DNA of 64,000 nt from Firmicutes bacterium UBA6113 (GTDB taxonomy: Bacteria; Bacillota; Clostridia; Tissierellales; Sedimentibacteraceae): contig DIWF01000005.1 in assembly GCA_002422545.1 (NCBI GenBank), positions 122,957 through 186,956 of the forward strand, in the 5' to 3' direction. How positions within the stretch are numbered: position 1 is the first letter of the stretch; every line of letters begins with the position of its first letter. The notes under the pieces were generated by a model. It was not told the DNA's origin. It saw nothing but the letters and a program-made list of their open reading frames with translations, and did not search any database. Positions 33,624 to 42,805 of this stretch are shown piece after piece. Position numbers and translations under genes: made by a program.

Positions 33624-35604
33624 ATTGTACTATCTTATAATAAACTCTTGCAGTGAGTGTGTACACAATAAAGTAAATCACCGCAAAGACTGCTATGGTT
33701 ACGGCTGTGCAAATTGCAAAAAGCCATACATTTGTTAGATTGAACAGCAGTAACAGCCTGGTTATCATTTTAAATGCTGCAGCTATGTGAACAATGGCCA
33801 TGGCCAGGGGAAGAAAAAACACCTTTATTATCTGGCTTTTTATGGAGGTCTTGACCTCGCTTCTGCTCATTCCCACCTTCTGCATGATTTCAAACCTTTC
33901 CCTGTCATCATATCCCTCTGAAATTTGTTTGTAGTAAATTATCAGGACTGTTGCAGAGAGGAATAAAAGCCCAAGGAATATTCCCAAGAACAAAAATCCT
34001 CCTATCATGGCATAAAATTCTTCTTCCAGACCTTGCTTGCTTTCAAATCTAAAATCTACGATTTCTTCCTTTGAACCGGTGAAGTCTCTGTATATGGAAT
34101 CGGCAAAGGCCTTTTTTTCATCCTTTGAGCCGTCTACATCAAAGGCAGCATAATAAGAATACTTGGCAGCATCATCCTTGAACTCACTAAGCTGCTTTTC
34201 ATATATTTCCTCCACATCCTTTTCTTCTGCCACTATGTAGTAAACATCTACAAAGACTGCTGTATAATCCTCCTTTATTGGAAATTCATCAAGATTATTT
34301 TTTACAGTGTAATTGTTGTCAAAAAGTGTGAATGAATCTGTTTTATTTTTACTGCAGCTGTAAAAAAGTACCTCCCGGTCTTTCAAGGACACATCTTCTC
34401 CGGTTATTTTTTTGTACTGCTCAGTTGTTATAAAGTACAAATCCGAAATATTTGTGCTTGTAACACTGTTTAACCCATCCGTTATAAACCTGTCGCCGTC
34501 TCTTTCCGCATAGAACTCCAGGTACTGGTAATCAAACATGTTGCTTATGTTCCTGCCCAGCTTTTGAGCATTTTTATTCACTATGTCCTTAATTTCTCCG
34601 GGTTCACTGTCTTTAGGGTTTCCCAATGTAATGGTCACATCGTTGGGGCAGCGGTTTTCCAGCTGTTCATCCACACCCATGTAAAGTGCAACTGTTGTTG
34701 ATATCATAACCAGCACTGCAGTTGAAAGTATGCAGATATTGGCCAGTCCAACGGCATTTTGCTTCATTCTGTAAATCATTCCGGATATGGATGTGAAATT
34801 TTTGGTCCTGTAATAATAATTCCTGTTTTGTTTTAAGCGCTTCAAAATCATTATGCTTCCTGCAGTAAAGAGACAGTACGTACCGATTATTACAAGCACC
34901 ACAGCTATGAAAAACAGGTACATGGCACTTAGAGGTGATTTCGTTACCAGCGCTATATAATATCCTGCACCTGTTGCAGCAATGCCAAGCAGTGCAAGAA
35001 GATTTTTGGATTTGGGCTCTTTTTCCCCTGTGCTGCTTCCCTTAAGCAAATCAATAGGATTTGACGAATGAATCTGCATCAGGTTGTATAAAAGGTTTAA
35101 TAAAAAAATTCCCCAGAACAAGACAGATGTTGTGACAATTGAAACCTTGCTCACAAAAAATCCCAGCGGTATGGTGAAGTGCAAAATTTTGAATAACAGC
35201 ATGAATATCAGCTTGCTGAACAAAATTCCACACATAAGACCAACTAATATTGTGGCGGTTCCAATAAATAAAGTCTCATAAAAAAGTATCTTTGCAATGT
35301 GCTTCTTTTCCATTCCAAGAATGTTGTAAAGGCCGATTTCCTTTTTTCGCCTCTTCATGAGGAAACTGTTTGTATAAAACAGAAATATGACCGAAAATAT
35401 CCCTATTACTATTGTTCCCAACATGAGTATTGTCACCACAGAATATGACCCGGGCATTTCTTCAATTCCTTCATTCAATGATATCATGCGCATAATGTAA
35501 AACATGGCAACAGTACTAATACATGTTATCATGTACGGTACATAAAACTTACCGTTTTTCCTTATGTTTATGAGAGCCAGTCTAGGAAAAAAATGCTTAT
35601 TCAT
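33622..35604 (-). CDS. BceB-type ABC permease (FtsX family)
   Basis: 660 residues, ten membrane segments in the BceB arrangement: an N-terminal segment, FtsX-like helices (RRKKEIGLYNILGMEKKHIAKI), a large extracellular domain (about 320-520) and C-terminal helices with YDDRERFEIMQKVGMSRSEVK. Such permeases recognise peptide antibiotics and signal to a partner histidine kinase. The ATG at 35604 is favoured; it overlaps the ATPase stop (ATGAATAA). It forms a resistance module with the ATPase and the two-component system just upstream. Confidence 0.92.
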   Translation of the reverse strand: MNKHFFPRLALINIRKNGKFYVPYMITCISTVAMFYIMRMISLNEGIEEMPGSYSVVTILMLGTIVIGIFSVIFLFYTNSFLMKRRKKEIGLYNILGMEKKHIAKILFYETLFIGTATILVGLMCGILFSKLIFMLLFKILHFTIPLGFFVSKVSIVTTSVLFWGIFLLNLLYNLMQIHSSNPIDLLKGSSTGEKEPKSKNLLALLGIAATGAGYYIALVTKSPLSAMYLFFIAVVLVIIGTYCLFTAGSIMILKRLKQNRNYYYRTKNFTSISGMIYRMKQNAVGLANICILSTAVLVMISTTVALYMGVDEQLENRCPNDVTITLGNPKDSEPGEIKDIVNKNAQKLGRNISNMFDYQYLEFYAERDGDRFITDGLNSVTSTNISDLYFITTEQYKKITGEDVSLKDREVLFYSCSKNKTDSFTLFDNNYTVKNNLDEFPIKEDYTAVFVDVYYIVAEEKDVEEIYEKQLSEFKDDAAKYSYYAAFDVDGSKDEKKAFADSIYRDFTGSKEEIVDFRFESKQGLEEEFYAMIGGFLFLGIFLGLLFLSATVLIIYYKQISEGYDDRERFEIMQKVGMSRSEVKTSIKSQIIKVFFLPLAMAIVHIAAAFKMITRLLLLFNLTNVWLFAICTAVTIAVFAVIYFIVYTLTARVYYKIVQ

Positions 35605-36364
35605 TTTTTCCACCGCCAGTTGCTATCATTGTAAGTGTGTTTGAAATTTTCTGATACATTTCTTCTGTTGTTTGAGAAGCCTTGTAAATTTGATGGAACA
35701 CTTCCCCATCCTTAATGAACAGCACCCTTTTTGCGTGGCTAGCAGCCTTTGTGCTGTGAGTAACCATGAGTATTGTCTGCCCTTCTTCATTGATTTCATC
35801 AAACAAACGGAGAAGACCGTCTGTGGCATGGGAATCCAGGGAGCCTGTAGGTTCGTCTGCTAATATAAGCTTTGGTTCGGTAATCAGTGCCCTTGCCACT
35901 GCGGCCCTTTGCTTTTGTCCTCCTGACACCTCATATGGATATTTTGAAAGTATGTCTGAAATTCCAAGTTTTTCAGCTATTACTCTAAGTTTACCATTCA
36001 TTTCATCATAGGTTTTTCCTGCCAGAACAAGTGGAAGAAATATGTTGTCCTGCATGGAAAATGTGTCCAACAAGTTGAAGTCCTGAAAAACAAAGCCAAG
36101 ATTATCACGGCGAAAAGCAGAAATTTCACTTTCCTTAATTGACGCAAGATTTTTGCCGTTTAATAAAACTTCTCCGCCCGTAGGATTGTCAAGAGCAGCG
36201 AGAATGTTCAAAAGTGTTGTCTTTCCCGAACCTGATTCTCCCATTATTGCAACATATTCACCATTTTCAACTGAAAAAGACACGTTTGAAAGAGCCTGCA
36301 CATGATTTGTTCCAAAACGCGAAGTATAAATTTTTTTAAGGTTATTTACCTCTAAAATTGCCAT
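35597..36364 (-). CDS. BceA-type ABC ATPase
   Basis: 255 residues. Walker A GESGSGKTT, Q-loop VFQDFNLLDTFS, signature VSGGQKQRAAVARAL, Walker B LILADEPTGSLD, H-loop VTHS, as in MacB/BceA ATPases. It powers the BceB-like permease, with which it overlaps by 8 bp. AGGAGG precedes the start. A promoter with a distal inverted repeat lies upstream and is probably driven by the neighbouring response regulator. Confidence 0.93.
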   Translation of the reverse strand: MAILEVNNLKKIYTSRFGTNHVQALSNVSFSVENGEYVAIMGESGSGKTTLLNILAALDNPTGGEVLLNGKNLASIKESEISAFRRDNLGFVFQDFNLLDTFSMQDNIFLPLVLAGKTYDEMNGKLRVIAEKLGISDILSKYPYEVSGGQKQRAAVARALITEPKLILADEPTGSLDSHATDGLLRLFDEINEEGQTILMVTHSTKAASHAKRVLFIKDGEVFHQIYKASQTTEEMYQKISNTLTMIATGGGKNE

Positions 36365-36395
36365 ATTGACCTCCTGAATTAATTAATATAGCAAC

Positions 36396-36471
36396 AGTAT
36401 ATCAAGCACTTTAAAATTCAGAAATTGATTTACCTTTCATTTTCATAAGCAACCTTACATTTCTGAAAGGT
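36396..36471 (-). promoter_or_regulatory. bceAB promoter with upstream inverted-repeat operator
   Basis: On the minus strand TATACT (36401-36396) and a weak TTTCTG (36424-36419) are 17 bases apart. Just upstream, ACCTTTCA and TGAAAGGT (36471-36464 and 36439-36432) form an inverted repeat, with related sequence between. A poor -35 with an upstream repeat is the usual layout for activation by an OmpR-type regulator. Confidence 0.55.
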
Positions 36472-36474
36472 TAG

Positions 36475-37479
36475 TTATTCAACTTCCACTTTAATGTTTT
36501 CAAAATTTATTTTAACCCTTGTTCCTCTTCCTGCCTGAGATTCAATTTGTATTTTGTGTGAAAGCTTTGTTAAAATTTTCTTGCAAAGATACAAACCTAT
36601 GCCCGTAGATTTTTTGTCTTCCCTTCCGTTGTATCCTGTAAATCCGTTTTCAAAAACCCGTGGAAGGTCCTCTTCTTTTATTCCTATTCCTGTATCTTCA
36701 ATAACAAGAATTTTGTGTTCGTTTCCTTCTGTATATATTGATATTCCGCCTCTTAGGGTGTACTTAAGAGAGTTGGACAATATTTGTTCAATCACAAATA
36801 ACAGCCACTTTTCATCTGTGAGAACTGTACTTTTAAGTTCTGAAAATTCAAGCTTAAGCTTTTTGTGAACGAACACTTTCGCATATTTTCTTACAGCCTG
36901 TCTGACTATATCATCAAGATTGTATTCCCTTATGACAAAATCTGTAGAGCTGCTGTCAAGACGAATGTATTGAAGAACCATTGCAACATACTGTTCTATC
37001 TTGAAAAGTTCCATGGAAATCTCATCTGGATTTATGTCTTCTTCCGATTGCAGCAATAGCCTCATGGCTGAAATCGGTGTTTTTATCTGATGAGCCCACA
37101 GAGTATAGTAATCAGCAATTTCTTTTCTCGAATTGTCCATGGCTGTAATCTTTCTTATTTTGTCCTCGTGGACTGCACTCAGCAGTTCAAAATATTCTCT
37201 TTCCATGAGGCTTTTAGGTTCAGGCAGTTCATCAAGAGAAAGGGTTATTCGGCGTTTAATATCCTCCAGAGCATTTATTTTTTTATAAAATACGAAAAAG
37301 TCATAGGCTAGAGCTATAAATCCGAAAAAAGAACAAAGCACAAAGCCATACACCACTGCATCCAGTGGCAATCCGTACAGATAAAACTCTACAGCAAATA
37401 CAGCAGCAAACAATGCAAAAAATGCTGCTGATTTTTTATGCTGCATAAGATAAGAGCTGAATAGATTAATTGTTTTCAT
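36475..37479 (-). CDS. BceS-type sensor histidine kinase
   Basis: 334 residues. Two N-terminal membrane helices with almost no extracellular loop (the intramembrane-sensing class), then HisKA with AHQIKTPISAMRL (phosphorylated His) and the ATPase with NSLKYT (N box), VIEDTGIGIKEEDLPRVFENGF (G1/F) and STGIGLYLCKKI (G2). Kinases of this type take their signal from the BceAB transporter rather than directly from the peptide. It starts one base after the response-regulator stop. Confidence 0.93.
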   Translation of the reverse strand: MKTINLFSSYLMQHKKSAAFFALFAAVFAVEFYLYGLPLDAVVYGFVLCSFFGFIALAYDFFVFYKKINALEDIKRRITLSLDELPEPKSLMEREYFELLSAVHEDKIRKITAMDNSRKEIADYYTLWAHQIKTPISAMRLLLQSEEDINPDEISMELFKIEQYVAMVLQYIRLDSSSTDFVIREYNLDDIVRQAVRKYAKVFVHKKLKLEFSELKSTVLTDEKWLLFVIEQILSNSLKYTLRGGISIYTEGNEHKILVIEDTGIGIKEEDLPRVFENGFTGYNGREDKKSTGIGLYLCKKILTKLSHKIQIESQAGRGTRVKINFENIKVEVE

Positions 37480-38151
37480 TTATTCCACTATGTACCCTAT
37501 TCCTTTCCTTGTTAGTATGAACTCCGTAAGACCTGCAGCATCCAGCTTTTTTCTGAGCCTTGTAACATTTACTGTAAGCGTGTTTTCATCCACATAACAG
37601 TCAGTTTCCCAAAGTCTTGTCATCAATGCGTCACGGCTCACTGTCCTTCCCTTGTTTTCCATGAGAAACTGCAGTATCTTGAAATCATTTTTTGTAAGCT
37701 CTATTTTTGTTCCCTTGTATGTGAGACTAGTATCCCCTGTGTTAAGAATTGCCCCCTTGTGTTCCAAAAGATTTGTCTGCCCTGCAAAATCATATGTACG
37801 GCGAAGCATTGCCTGCACCTTTGCTGTAAGAACATTGAGGTCAAATGGTTTTGAAATAAAATCATCTCCTCCCATGTTCATGGCCATTACAATATTCATG
37901 TTGTCTGATGCAGATGAAATAAAAATAATGGGCACCTTTGATATTCTTCGAATTTCACTGCACCAGTGATAACCGTTGTAAAAAGGAAGTGATATGTCCA
38001 TAAGAACCAGATGAGGTGAGTATGATGCAAAAATAGACAATACATTTTCAAAATCATCGACACACATTGCTTCGCAACCCCAGGATTTTATATGATTTTT
38101 AACAGATGAAGCTATAACCAAATCATCTTCAACAATTAATATTTTATGCAT
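37480..38151 (-). CDS. BceR-type response regulator (OmpR family)
   Basis: 223 residues. Receiver domain with EDD near the N-terminus, phosphorylation Asp in HLVLMDISLP and Lys in ISKPFDLNVL, followed by a winged helix (ELTKNDFKILQFLMENKGRTVSRDALMTRLW, VDENTLTVNVTRLRKKLDAAG). It pairs with the kinase directly downstream and probably activates the bceAB promoter. The start MHKILIVEDD at 38151 is chosen; an upstream extension is not homologous to receivers. Confidence 0.93.
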   Translation of the reverse strand: MHKILIVEDDLVIASSVKNHIKSWGCEAMCVDDFENVLSIFASYSPHLVLMDISLPFYNGYHWCSEIRRISKVPIIFISSASDNMNIVMAMNMGGDDFISKPFDLNVLTAKVQAMLRRTYDFAGQTNLLEHKGAILNTGDTSLTYKGTKIELTKNDFKILQFLMENKGRTVSRDALMTRLWETDCYVDENTLTVNVTRLRKKLDAAGLTEFILTRKGIGYIVE

Positions 38152-38246
38152 ATAGACTAGACTCCTTAAACATTTATTGATAACAATATAACACATAATT
38201 TAAAACAATAAAAGAAAAGACAGAATTTTTATGGTGAAACTGCAAT

Positions 38247-38272
38247 AAAAAAGCATCGAAATCGATGCTTTT
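38247..38272. terminator. Terminator after ilvD
   Basis: AAGCATCGA and TCGATGCTT around AA, with A- and T-runs, lie just past the ilvD stop on the minus strand. Confidence 0.85.
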
Positions 38273-38277
38273 GTTAA

Positions 38278-39951
38278 TTATTTTATTTTTGGAACTTCAA
38301 GAACTGCTCCTCTGTTGCCGGAAGTAACAAGTGCCCTGTATCTTGAAAGATAACCTGTTGTTATTCTTGGTTCCCTTGGCTGCCAGTTTTCTCTTCTCTT
38401 TTTTAGTTCTTCATCAGACACCTCAAAGTCAATTGTGTTTTTGAGCATGTCTATTTTGATGATGTCACCTTCTTGAACAAGAGCTATATTTCCACCCACT
38501 GCAGCTTCAGGAGACACATGTCCGATTGATGCTCCTCTTGTGGCTCCTGAGAAACGTCCGTCAGTTATTAAGGCAACGCTGCTTCCAAGACCTCTTCCAA
38601 CTATTGCAGAAGTAGGATTGAGCATTTCTCTCATTCCGGGTCCTCCCTTTGGTCCCTCGTAGCGGATGACAACAACGTCTCCTGCAACAATCAATCCTTG
38701 ATTAATTGCATTTATGGCATCTTCTTCGCAATCGAAAACTCTTGCAGGTCCCTGGTGAACAAGCATTTCAGGAGCTACTGCAGAACGCTTCACAACACAT
38801 GTGTCAGGTGCCAGATTTCCTTTGAGAACTGCAATTCCACCTGTCTGGCTGAATGGGTTATCTATTGGTCTGATTACTTCAGGATCCATGTTATAGCATC
38901 CCTCGATGTTTTCTGCAATTGTCTTTCCTGTGCATGTTATGAGGTCGGTTTTAAGAAGACTTTTTTTGTTAAGCTCATTCATTACTGCGCAAACTCCACC
39001 TGCTTCGTTCAGATCTTCTATATATGTGTGGCCAGCTGGTGCCAGGTGGCACAGGTTAGGTGTCTTGGCACTTACTTCGTTTGCAATTTCAGGATTTAAC
39101 TCCACTCCTGCCTCATGAGCTATGGCAGGAAGATGTAACATGCTGTTTGTGCTGCAGCCCAAAGCCATATCAATTGCCAGAGCATTCATGAATGCATCTT
39201 TTGTCATGATATCTTTTGGCTTAATATCTTTCTCTACAAGTTCCATTACTTTCATACCTGCATGTTTTGCTAGTCTTATTCTTTCAGAGTATACAGCAGG
39301 AATTGTTCCGTTTCCTTTAAGTCCCATTCCCAGTGCTTCAGTAAGACAGTTCATGCTGTTTGCTGTGTACATGCCTGAACATGACCCGCATGTTGGGCAT
39401 GCCTTCTGCTCGTATTCTTCAACTTCTTCCATGGAGATTTTTCCTGCATTGTATGCTCCAACAGCCTCAAACAGACTTGAAAGACTTGTCTTATTGTTCT
39501 TAACTCTTCCTGCAAGCATGGCTCCGCCGCTCACAAAAATTGTTGGAATATTCACTCTTGCTGCTGCCATTAATAATCCCGGTACATTTTTATCACAGTT
39601 AGGAACCATTACAAGTCCATCAAAACAATGGGCCATTGCCATTGCTTCTGTTGAATCAGCAATCAAATCTCTTGTAACAAGAGAATACTTCATTCCTTCA
39701 TGTCCCATGGCGATTCCATCGCACACTGCTATTGCCGGAAACACTACAGGTGTTCCGCCTGCCATTGCAACTCCCAATTTGACTGCATCAACAATCTTGT
39801 CCAGGTTCATGTGTCCCGGAACTATTTCATTGTATGAACTTACAATTCCTATCAACGGCTTGTTCATTTCTTCCTTTGTATGCCCCAAAGCATTAAAAAG
39901 AGAGCGATGCGGTGCCTGTTGAACTCCTTTTGTTACTTGATCACTTCTCAT
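38278..39951 (-). CDS. ilvD: Dihydroxy-acid dehydratase
   Basis: 557 residues. Iron-sulfur cysteines lie in AVCDGIAMGHEGM, VPNCDKNVPGLL and CGSCSGMYTANSMNCL. It dehydrates dihydroxy acids to the keto acids of valine and isoleucine. AGGAGG lies 6-7 bases before the ATG at 39951; the frame extends 44 codons upstream without one. It is monocistronic here and preceded by a T-box with an apparent Ile specifier, with a structured repeat between the T-box and the gene. Confidence 0.95.
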   Translation of the reverse strand: MRSDQVTKGVQQAPHRSLFNALGHTKEEMNKPLIGIVSSYNEIVPGHMNLDKIVDAVKLGVAMAGGTPVVFPAIAVCDGIAMGHEGMKYSLVTRDLIADSTEAMAMAHCFDGLVMVPNCDKNVPGLLMAAARVNIPTIFVSGGAMLAGRVKNNKTSLSSLFEAVGAYNAGKISMEEVEEYEQKACPTCGSCSGMYTANSMNCLTEALGMGLKGNGTIPAVYSERIRLAKHAGMKVMELVEKDIKPKDIMTKDAFMNALAIDMALGCSTNSMLHLPAIAHEAGVELNPEIANEVSAKTPNLCHLAPAGHTYIEDLNEAGGVCAVMNELNKKSLLKTDLITCTGKTIAENIEGCYNMDPEVIRPIDNPFSQTGGIAVLKGNLAPDTCVVKRSAVAPEMLVHQGPARVFDCEEDAINAINQGLIVAGDVVVIRYEGPKGGPGMREMLNPTSAIVGRGLGSSVALITDGRFSGATRGASIGHVSPEAAVGGNIALVQEGDIIKIDMLKNTIDFEVSDEELKKRRENWQPREPRITTGYLSRYRALVTSGNRGAVLEVPKIK

Positions 39952-40019
39952 AATTTCCTCCTGATTTAATCTATATTTTAAAATAATAACTGATTTATCC
40001 ATATCGGTAACCAATAGCT

Positions 40020-40197
40020 TGCAAAATTGTGCAGTCTCATTCTCAAATATATTTGGAATTCGTTGCAGTTGAACTACCAACAATTTGTTCTTCGCTATCG
40101 CTCGAATAAATTGGGTAAATCATACGGAACTCGTTGCGGTTGCCCTACCGCCATTTTTCAGAACAAATACTCTGAAAAATGGTGTTAGGGCAAACAA
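40020..40197 (-). repeat. T-box-associated structured repeat (family C, copy 1)
   Basis: On the minus strand, between the T-box terminator and ilvD, lie two copies of the core GGTAGGGCAACCGCAACGAG (40149-40130 and a diverged one at 40078-40059). They are separated by hairpins with different stems: CCATTTTTCAG with CTGAAAAATGG, and CAATTT...AAATTG around a loop reading GAGCGATAGCGAAG. Relatives follow the valS and proC T-boxes. Confidence 0.75.
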
Positions 40198-40447
40198 AAA
40201 CCTTTCGTCCCTGAACACATCTCATGTGTTCAGGGACGAAAGGTCTTTTCGTGGTACCACCCTGGTTCGCGATATTATCGCCTCAATCAAGTCATATAAA
40301 CTTTATCCCAATAACGCAGGAACACGTCCCGGCCTACATGTCGGCTAGGAAGCTTGGGAGTGATCATTATACTTATAACACCGATTTTCACCAACCATCG
40401 GCTCTCTGAAGTTATCTTCCAGTATTTTTGTCTCCGTCACAGCTTTT
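40198..40447 (-). promoter_or_regulatory. T-box riboswitch, probable Ile (AUC) specifier, upstream of ilvD
   Basis: The minus strand carries AGGGTGGTACCACG (around 40250), a stem I with AGAGAGCCGATGG and the specifier stretch AATG-AUC-ACTCCC, and a 19-bp terminator (CCTTTCGTCCCTGAACACAT and complement, 40201-40243). The Ile reading of the specifier is by alignment with the other leaders in this window. Confidence 0.88.
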
Positions 40448-40612
40448 TCATAATTTTTTTAATTATACCCACCTGTCCCACCCTTGTCAATATATTTTTA
40501 CTGTAAATTCTCCTGTGTTTTTTTCAAATAATAAGAATGTACTCACTTTAAAAACATATTGATTATTATGTTATTTACATATATAATATTGTAGTCGAAA
40601 TTAAATATTAGC

Positions 40613-40681
40613 ATCAATATAATATGGAAAATATGGTTCCAAAGTTTCTACCAAACAGCCGTAAATTGTTTGACTATTGAT
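40613..40681 (+). promoter_or_regulatory. Guanine-class purine riboswitch
   Basis: P1 arms ATCAATA/TATTGAT enclose P2 (GGAA/TTCC with loop AATATGG), the junction AAGTTTCTACC, and P3 (AAACA/TTGTTT with loop CCGTAAA). The GG and CC of the two loops can form the kissing contact. GACTAT with C at 40674 is the guanine-specific pyrimidine. Ligand binding would favour the terminator at 40705-40732 and turn the permease gene off. Confidence 0.92.
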
Positions 40682-40704
40682 TGGTTCACTTATCCTGTAT
40701 ATGA

Positions 40705-40732
40705 TGCGAGTAGATATATCTATTCGCTTTTT
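40705..40732 (+). terminator. Riboswitch-controlled terminator
   Basis: GCGAGTAGA and TCTATTCGC (one G-T pair) around TATA, followed by six T, lie between the aptamer and the permease gene. Confidence 0.85.
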
Positions 40733-40834
40733 TATATTAGAAAGTACTTTATTCTATGTATTTCTAGATGATATTTGGAAATAGTGAACATTAGTGGTTA
40801 ATATTAATTCCCAAAACAATAACAGGAGGAATTT

Positions 40835-42295
40835 ATGGAAAAGTATTTTAAACTTAAGGAAAACGGCACAAATGTCTCAACTGAAATTGTTGCCGGCTTA
40901 ACAACATTTTTTGCAATGTCATACATCATCTTTGTGAATCCGGCAATATTATCTGCAACAGGGATGCCTTCACAGGCAGTGTTCCTGTCAACAATCATAG
41001 CTTCAGTCATAGGAACCCTCGTCATGGGATTGTTCGCCAACGTACCATATGCTCAGGCACCAGGCATGGGGCTTAATGCATTTTTCACATATACCGTTGT
41101 GTTTGCCCTTGGGTTCACATGGGAACAGGCATTGGCTCTTGTGTTCATATGCGGATTGTTAAACATTTTCATAACTGTTACAAAAATTAGAAAAAGCATA
41201 ATAAAATCAATACCTGAAAGCCTTCAAAACGCCATAAGCGGCGGAATAGGAATTTTCATAGCATACATTGGAATCAAGGGAGCAGAAATGGTGCAGTTCA
41301 CTTCAGAATCTGCAAACATAATTTCAGTCAACGGCCAAGCTTTTGCTCCAGACGGAACATACAGCAGCATCTTCTCAGTTGTTTCAAACGGTGGAATTAT
41401 TCCTGCACTTGTTGATTTTACAAATCCTGCTACCCAGCTGGCACTCATAGGTCTTGTAATATTGGTTTTTCTTCTTGTGATGAAAGCAAAAGGAGCAATA
41501 CTCATAAGCATCATAGCAACAACACTCATAGGAATTCCTTTTGGAGTTGTTGATTTATCTTCATTGTCCTTGTCTTCAGGCAGTTTAAGTTCTTCATTTG
41601 CAGACCTGGGAACAACATTCGGTGCGGCATTTGGCCCTAAAGGCATGCAGTCTTTGTTTTCGGATCCTTCAAGAATACCTTTGGTATTAATGACAGTATT
41701 TGCATTCAGCTTGTCTGACACATTTGATACCATTGGAACATTCATCGGAACGGGAAGAAGAAGTGGAATATTCAGCGAGGAAGACCAGAAATCCCTTGAA
41801 ACAAGCACAGGCTTCAAATCCAAAATGGATAAGGCGCTTTTTGCAGATGCCATTGCTACATCCATCGGAGCAATATTCGGAACTTCCAACACAACAACAT
41901 ACGTTGAAAGTGCTGCAGGAATAGGAGCAGGCGGCAGAACAGGACTCACAAGCGTAGTTACTGCCATTTTGTTCCTTTCATGCATTTTGATAGCTCCTAT
42001 AGCAGGAATAGTGCCTTCAGCTGCAACTTCTCCCGTTCTTATAATTGTTGGTGTCATGATGATGTCATCATTTACAAAAATTAACTGGGAAGACCTTGAA
42101 GAAGCAATTCCTGCATTCTTTGCATCCGTGTTCATGGGTTTTTCATACAGCATTTCATACGGAATAGCCGCAGGTTTCATTTTCTACTGCCTGATTAAAC
42201 TGTTCAAGGGTCAAATAAAAGAAGTTCACCCGATTTTAATAGTTTCCACACTGTTGTTCATAGCAAACTTTGTGGTTCTTGCAATAATAAATTAA
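40835..42295 (+). CDS. NCS2 family purine permease (AzgA/PbuG-like)
   Basis: 486 residues, about 12-14 membrane segments. Family motifs are TEIVAGLTTFFAMSYIIFVNP, ANVPYAQAPGMGLNAFFTY, SDTFDTIGTFIGTGRR and ATSIGAIFGTSNTTTYVESAAGIGAGGRTGLTSVV. AzgA-type NCS2 proteins import hypoxanthine, guanine or adenine with protons. The guanine riboswitch upstream supports a guanine/hypoxanthine role. AGGAGG precedes the ATG, and a terminator follows. Confidence 0.93.
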   Translation: MEKYFKLKENGTNVSTEIVAGLTTFFAMSYIIFVNPAILSATGMPSQAVFLSTIIASVIGTLVMGLFANVPYAQAPGMGLNAFFTYTVVFALGFTWEQALALVFICGLLNIFITVTKIRKSIIKSIPESLQNAISGGIGIFIAYIGIKGAEMVQFTSESANIISVNGQAFAPDGTYSSIFSVVSNGGIIPALVDFTNPATQLALIGLVILVFLLVMKAKGAILISIIATTLIGIPFGVVDLSSLSLSSGSLSSSFADLGTTFGAAFGPKGMQSLFSDPSRIPLVLMTVFAFSLSDTFDTIGTFIGTGRRSGIFSEEDQKSLETSTGFKSKMDKALFADAIATSIGAIFGTSNTTTYVESAAGIGAGGRTGLTSVVTAILFLSCILIAPIAGIVPSAATSPVLIIVGVMMMSSFTKINWEDLEEAIPAFFASVFMGFSYSISYGIAAGFIFYCLIKLFKGQIKEVHPILIVSTLLFIANFVVLAIIN

Positions 42296-42321
42296 AAATT
42301 GCCTCTGTAACATGAGACTTT

Positions 42322-42349
42322 AGGCCTTCCTTAAGGGAGGCCTTTTTTG
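42322..42349 (+). terminator. Terminator after the purine permease gene
   Basis: AGGCCTTCC and GGGAGGCCT pair (one G-T) around TTAA, followed by six T counting the last stem base. Confidence 0.88.
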
Positions 42350-42504
42350 ACATTTATTGCAACAACCTTGCAATTTTTGAAATCTTCTTTTAATAATTTT
42401 TGCAGAGCAGCTTGCATTTTATGAACGCATTGATTAATAAATTGCATTTTTGTCCCGTTTAAATGCTTTTCATCAAATTTTTTTATATTTTTTGCATTTT
42501 ATTA

Positions 42505-42533
42505 TTTACAAATTGCATATTTGATGTTATAAT
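42505..42533 (+). promoter_or_regulatory. Promoter of the 50-residue Cys protein gene
   Basis: TTTACA and TATAAT are 17 bases apart, 33 bases before the ATG. The 200 bases before it are A/T-rich with several TTGCATTTT runs and hold no gene. Confidence 0.7.
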
Positions 42534-42565
42534 AAATTATCAAATCAAATATAGGAGGTTTTAAC

Positions 42566-42718
42566 ATGGGTATACAAGTGAAAGACATAAGAGATGTTGT
42601 TGCAAAAATCAATTTCAGAAAATGCGGTACTATTACATGCATATACAATGTTGACAGCAAATGCATACAAAAGGAATGCGAGTTGCACGAAAGAGGACTT
42701 AAACAGGAAGAAGACTAA
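42566..42718 (+). CDS. Small four-cysteine protein, 50 residues
   Basis: A 50-codon frame preceded by AGGAGG and a good promoter. The start reads MGIQVKDIRDVVAKINFRKC, and four cysteines follow the pattern C-x4-C-x7-C-x4-C (residues 20, 25, 33, 38), which suggests a small zinc-binding or disulfide fold. The charged C-terminus ends KQEED. It is single, between terminators. I do not recognise the family. Confidence 0.65.
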   Translation: MGIQVKDIRDVVAKINFRKCGTITCIYNVDSKCIQKECELHERGLKQEED

Positions 42719-42754
42719 AGTGAAACGGATTAATCATATGAAATCAAAAGAATA

Positions 42755-42789
42755 AAAAGCGGAAATATCAAATTGATAATTCCGCTTTT
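42755..42789. terminator. Bidirectional terminator between the Cys protein and sulP
   Basis: AAAAGCGGAA and TTCCGCTTTT form a 10-bp stem around a short A/T loop, serving the two convergent genes. Confidence 0.85.
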
Positions 42790-42805
42790 ATGTTTTAAAT
42801 ATTTA

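Noticed and set aside
39122..39922. 266-codon open frame on the + strand
   Set aside because: It is antisense to ilvD over its whole length, has no ribosome site and no recognisable domain; ilvD is unambiguous.
41224..42180. 318-codon open frame on the - strand
   Set aside because: It is the complement shadow of the NCS2 permease gene; the permease motifs and riboswitch decide the strand.
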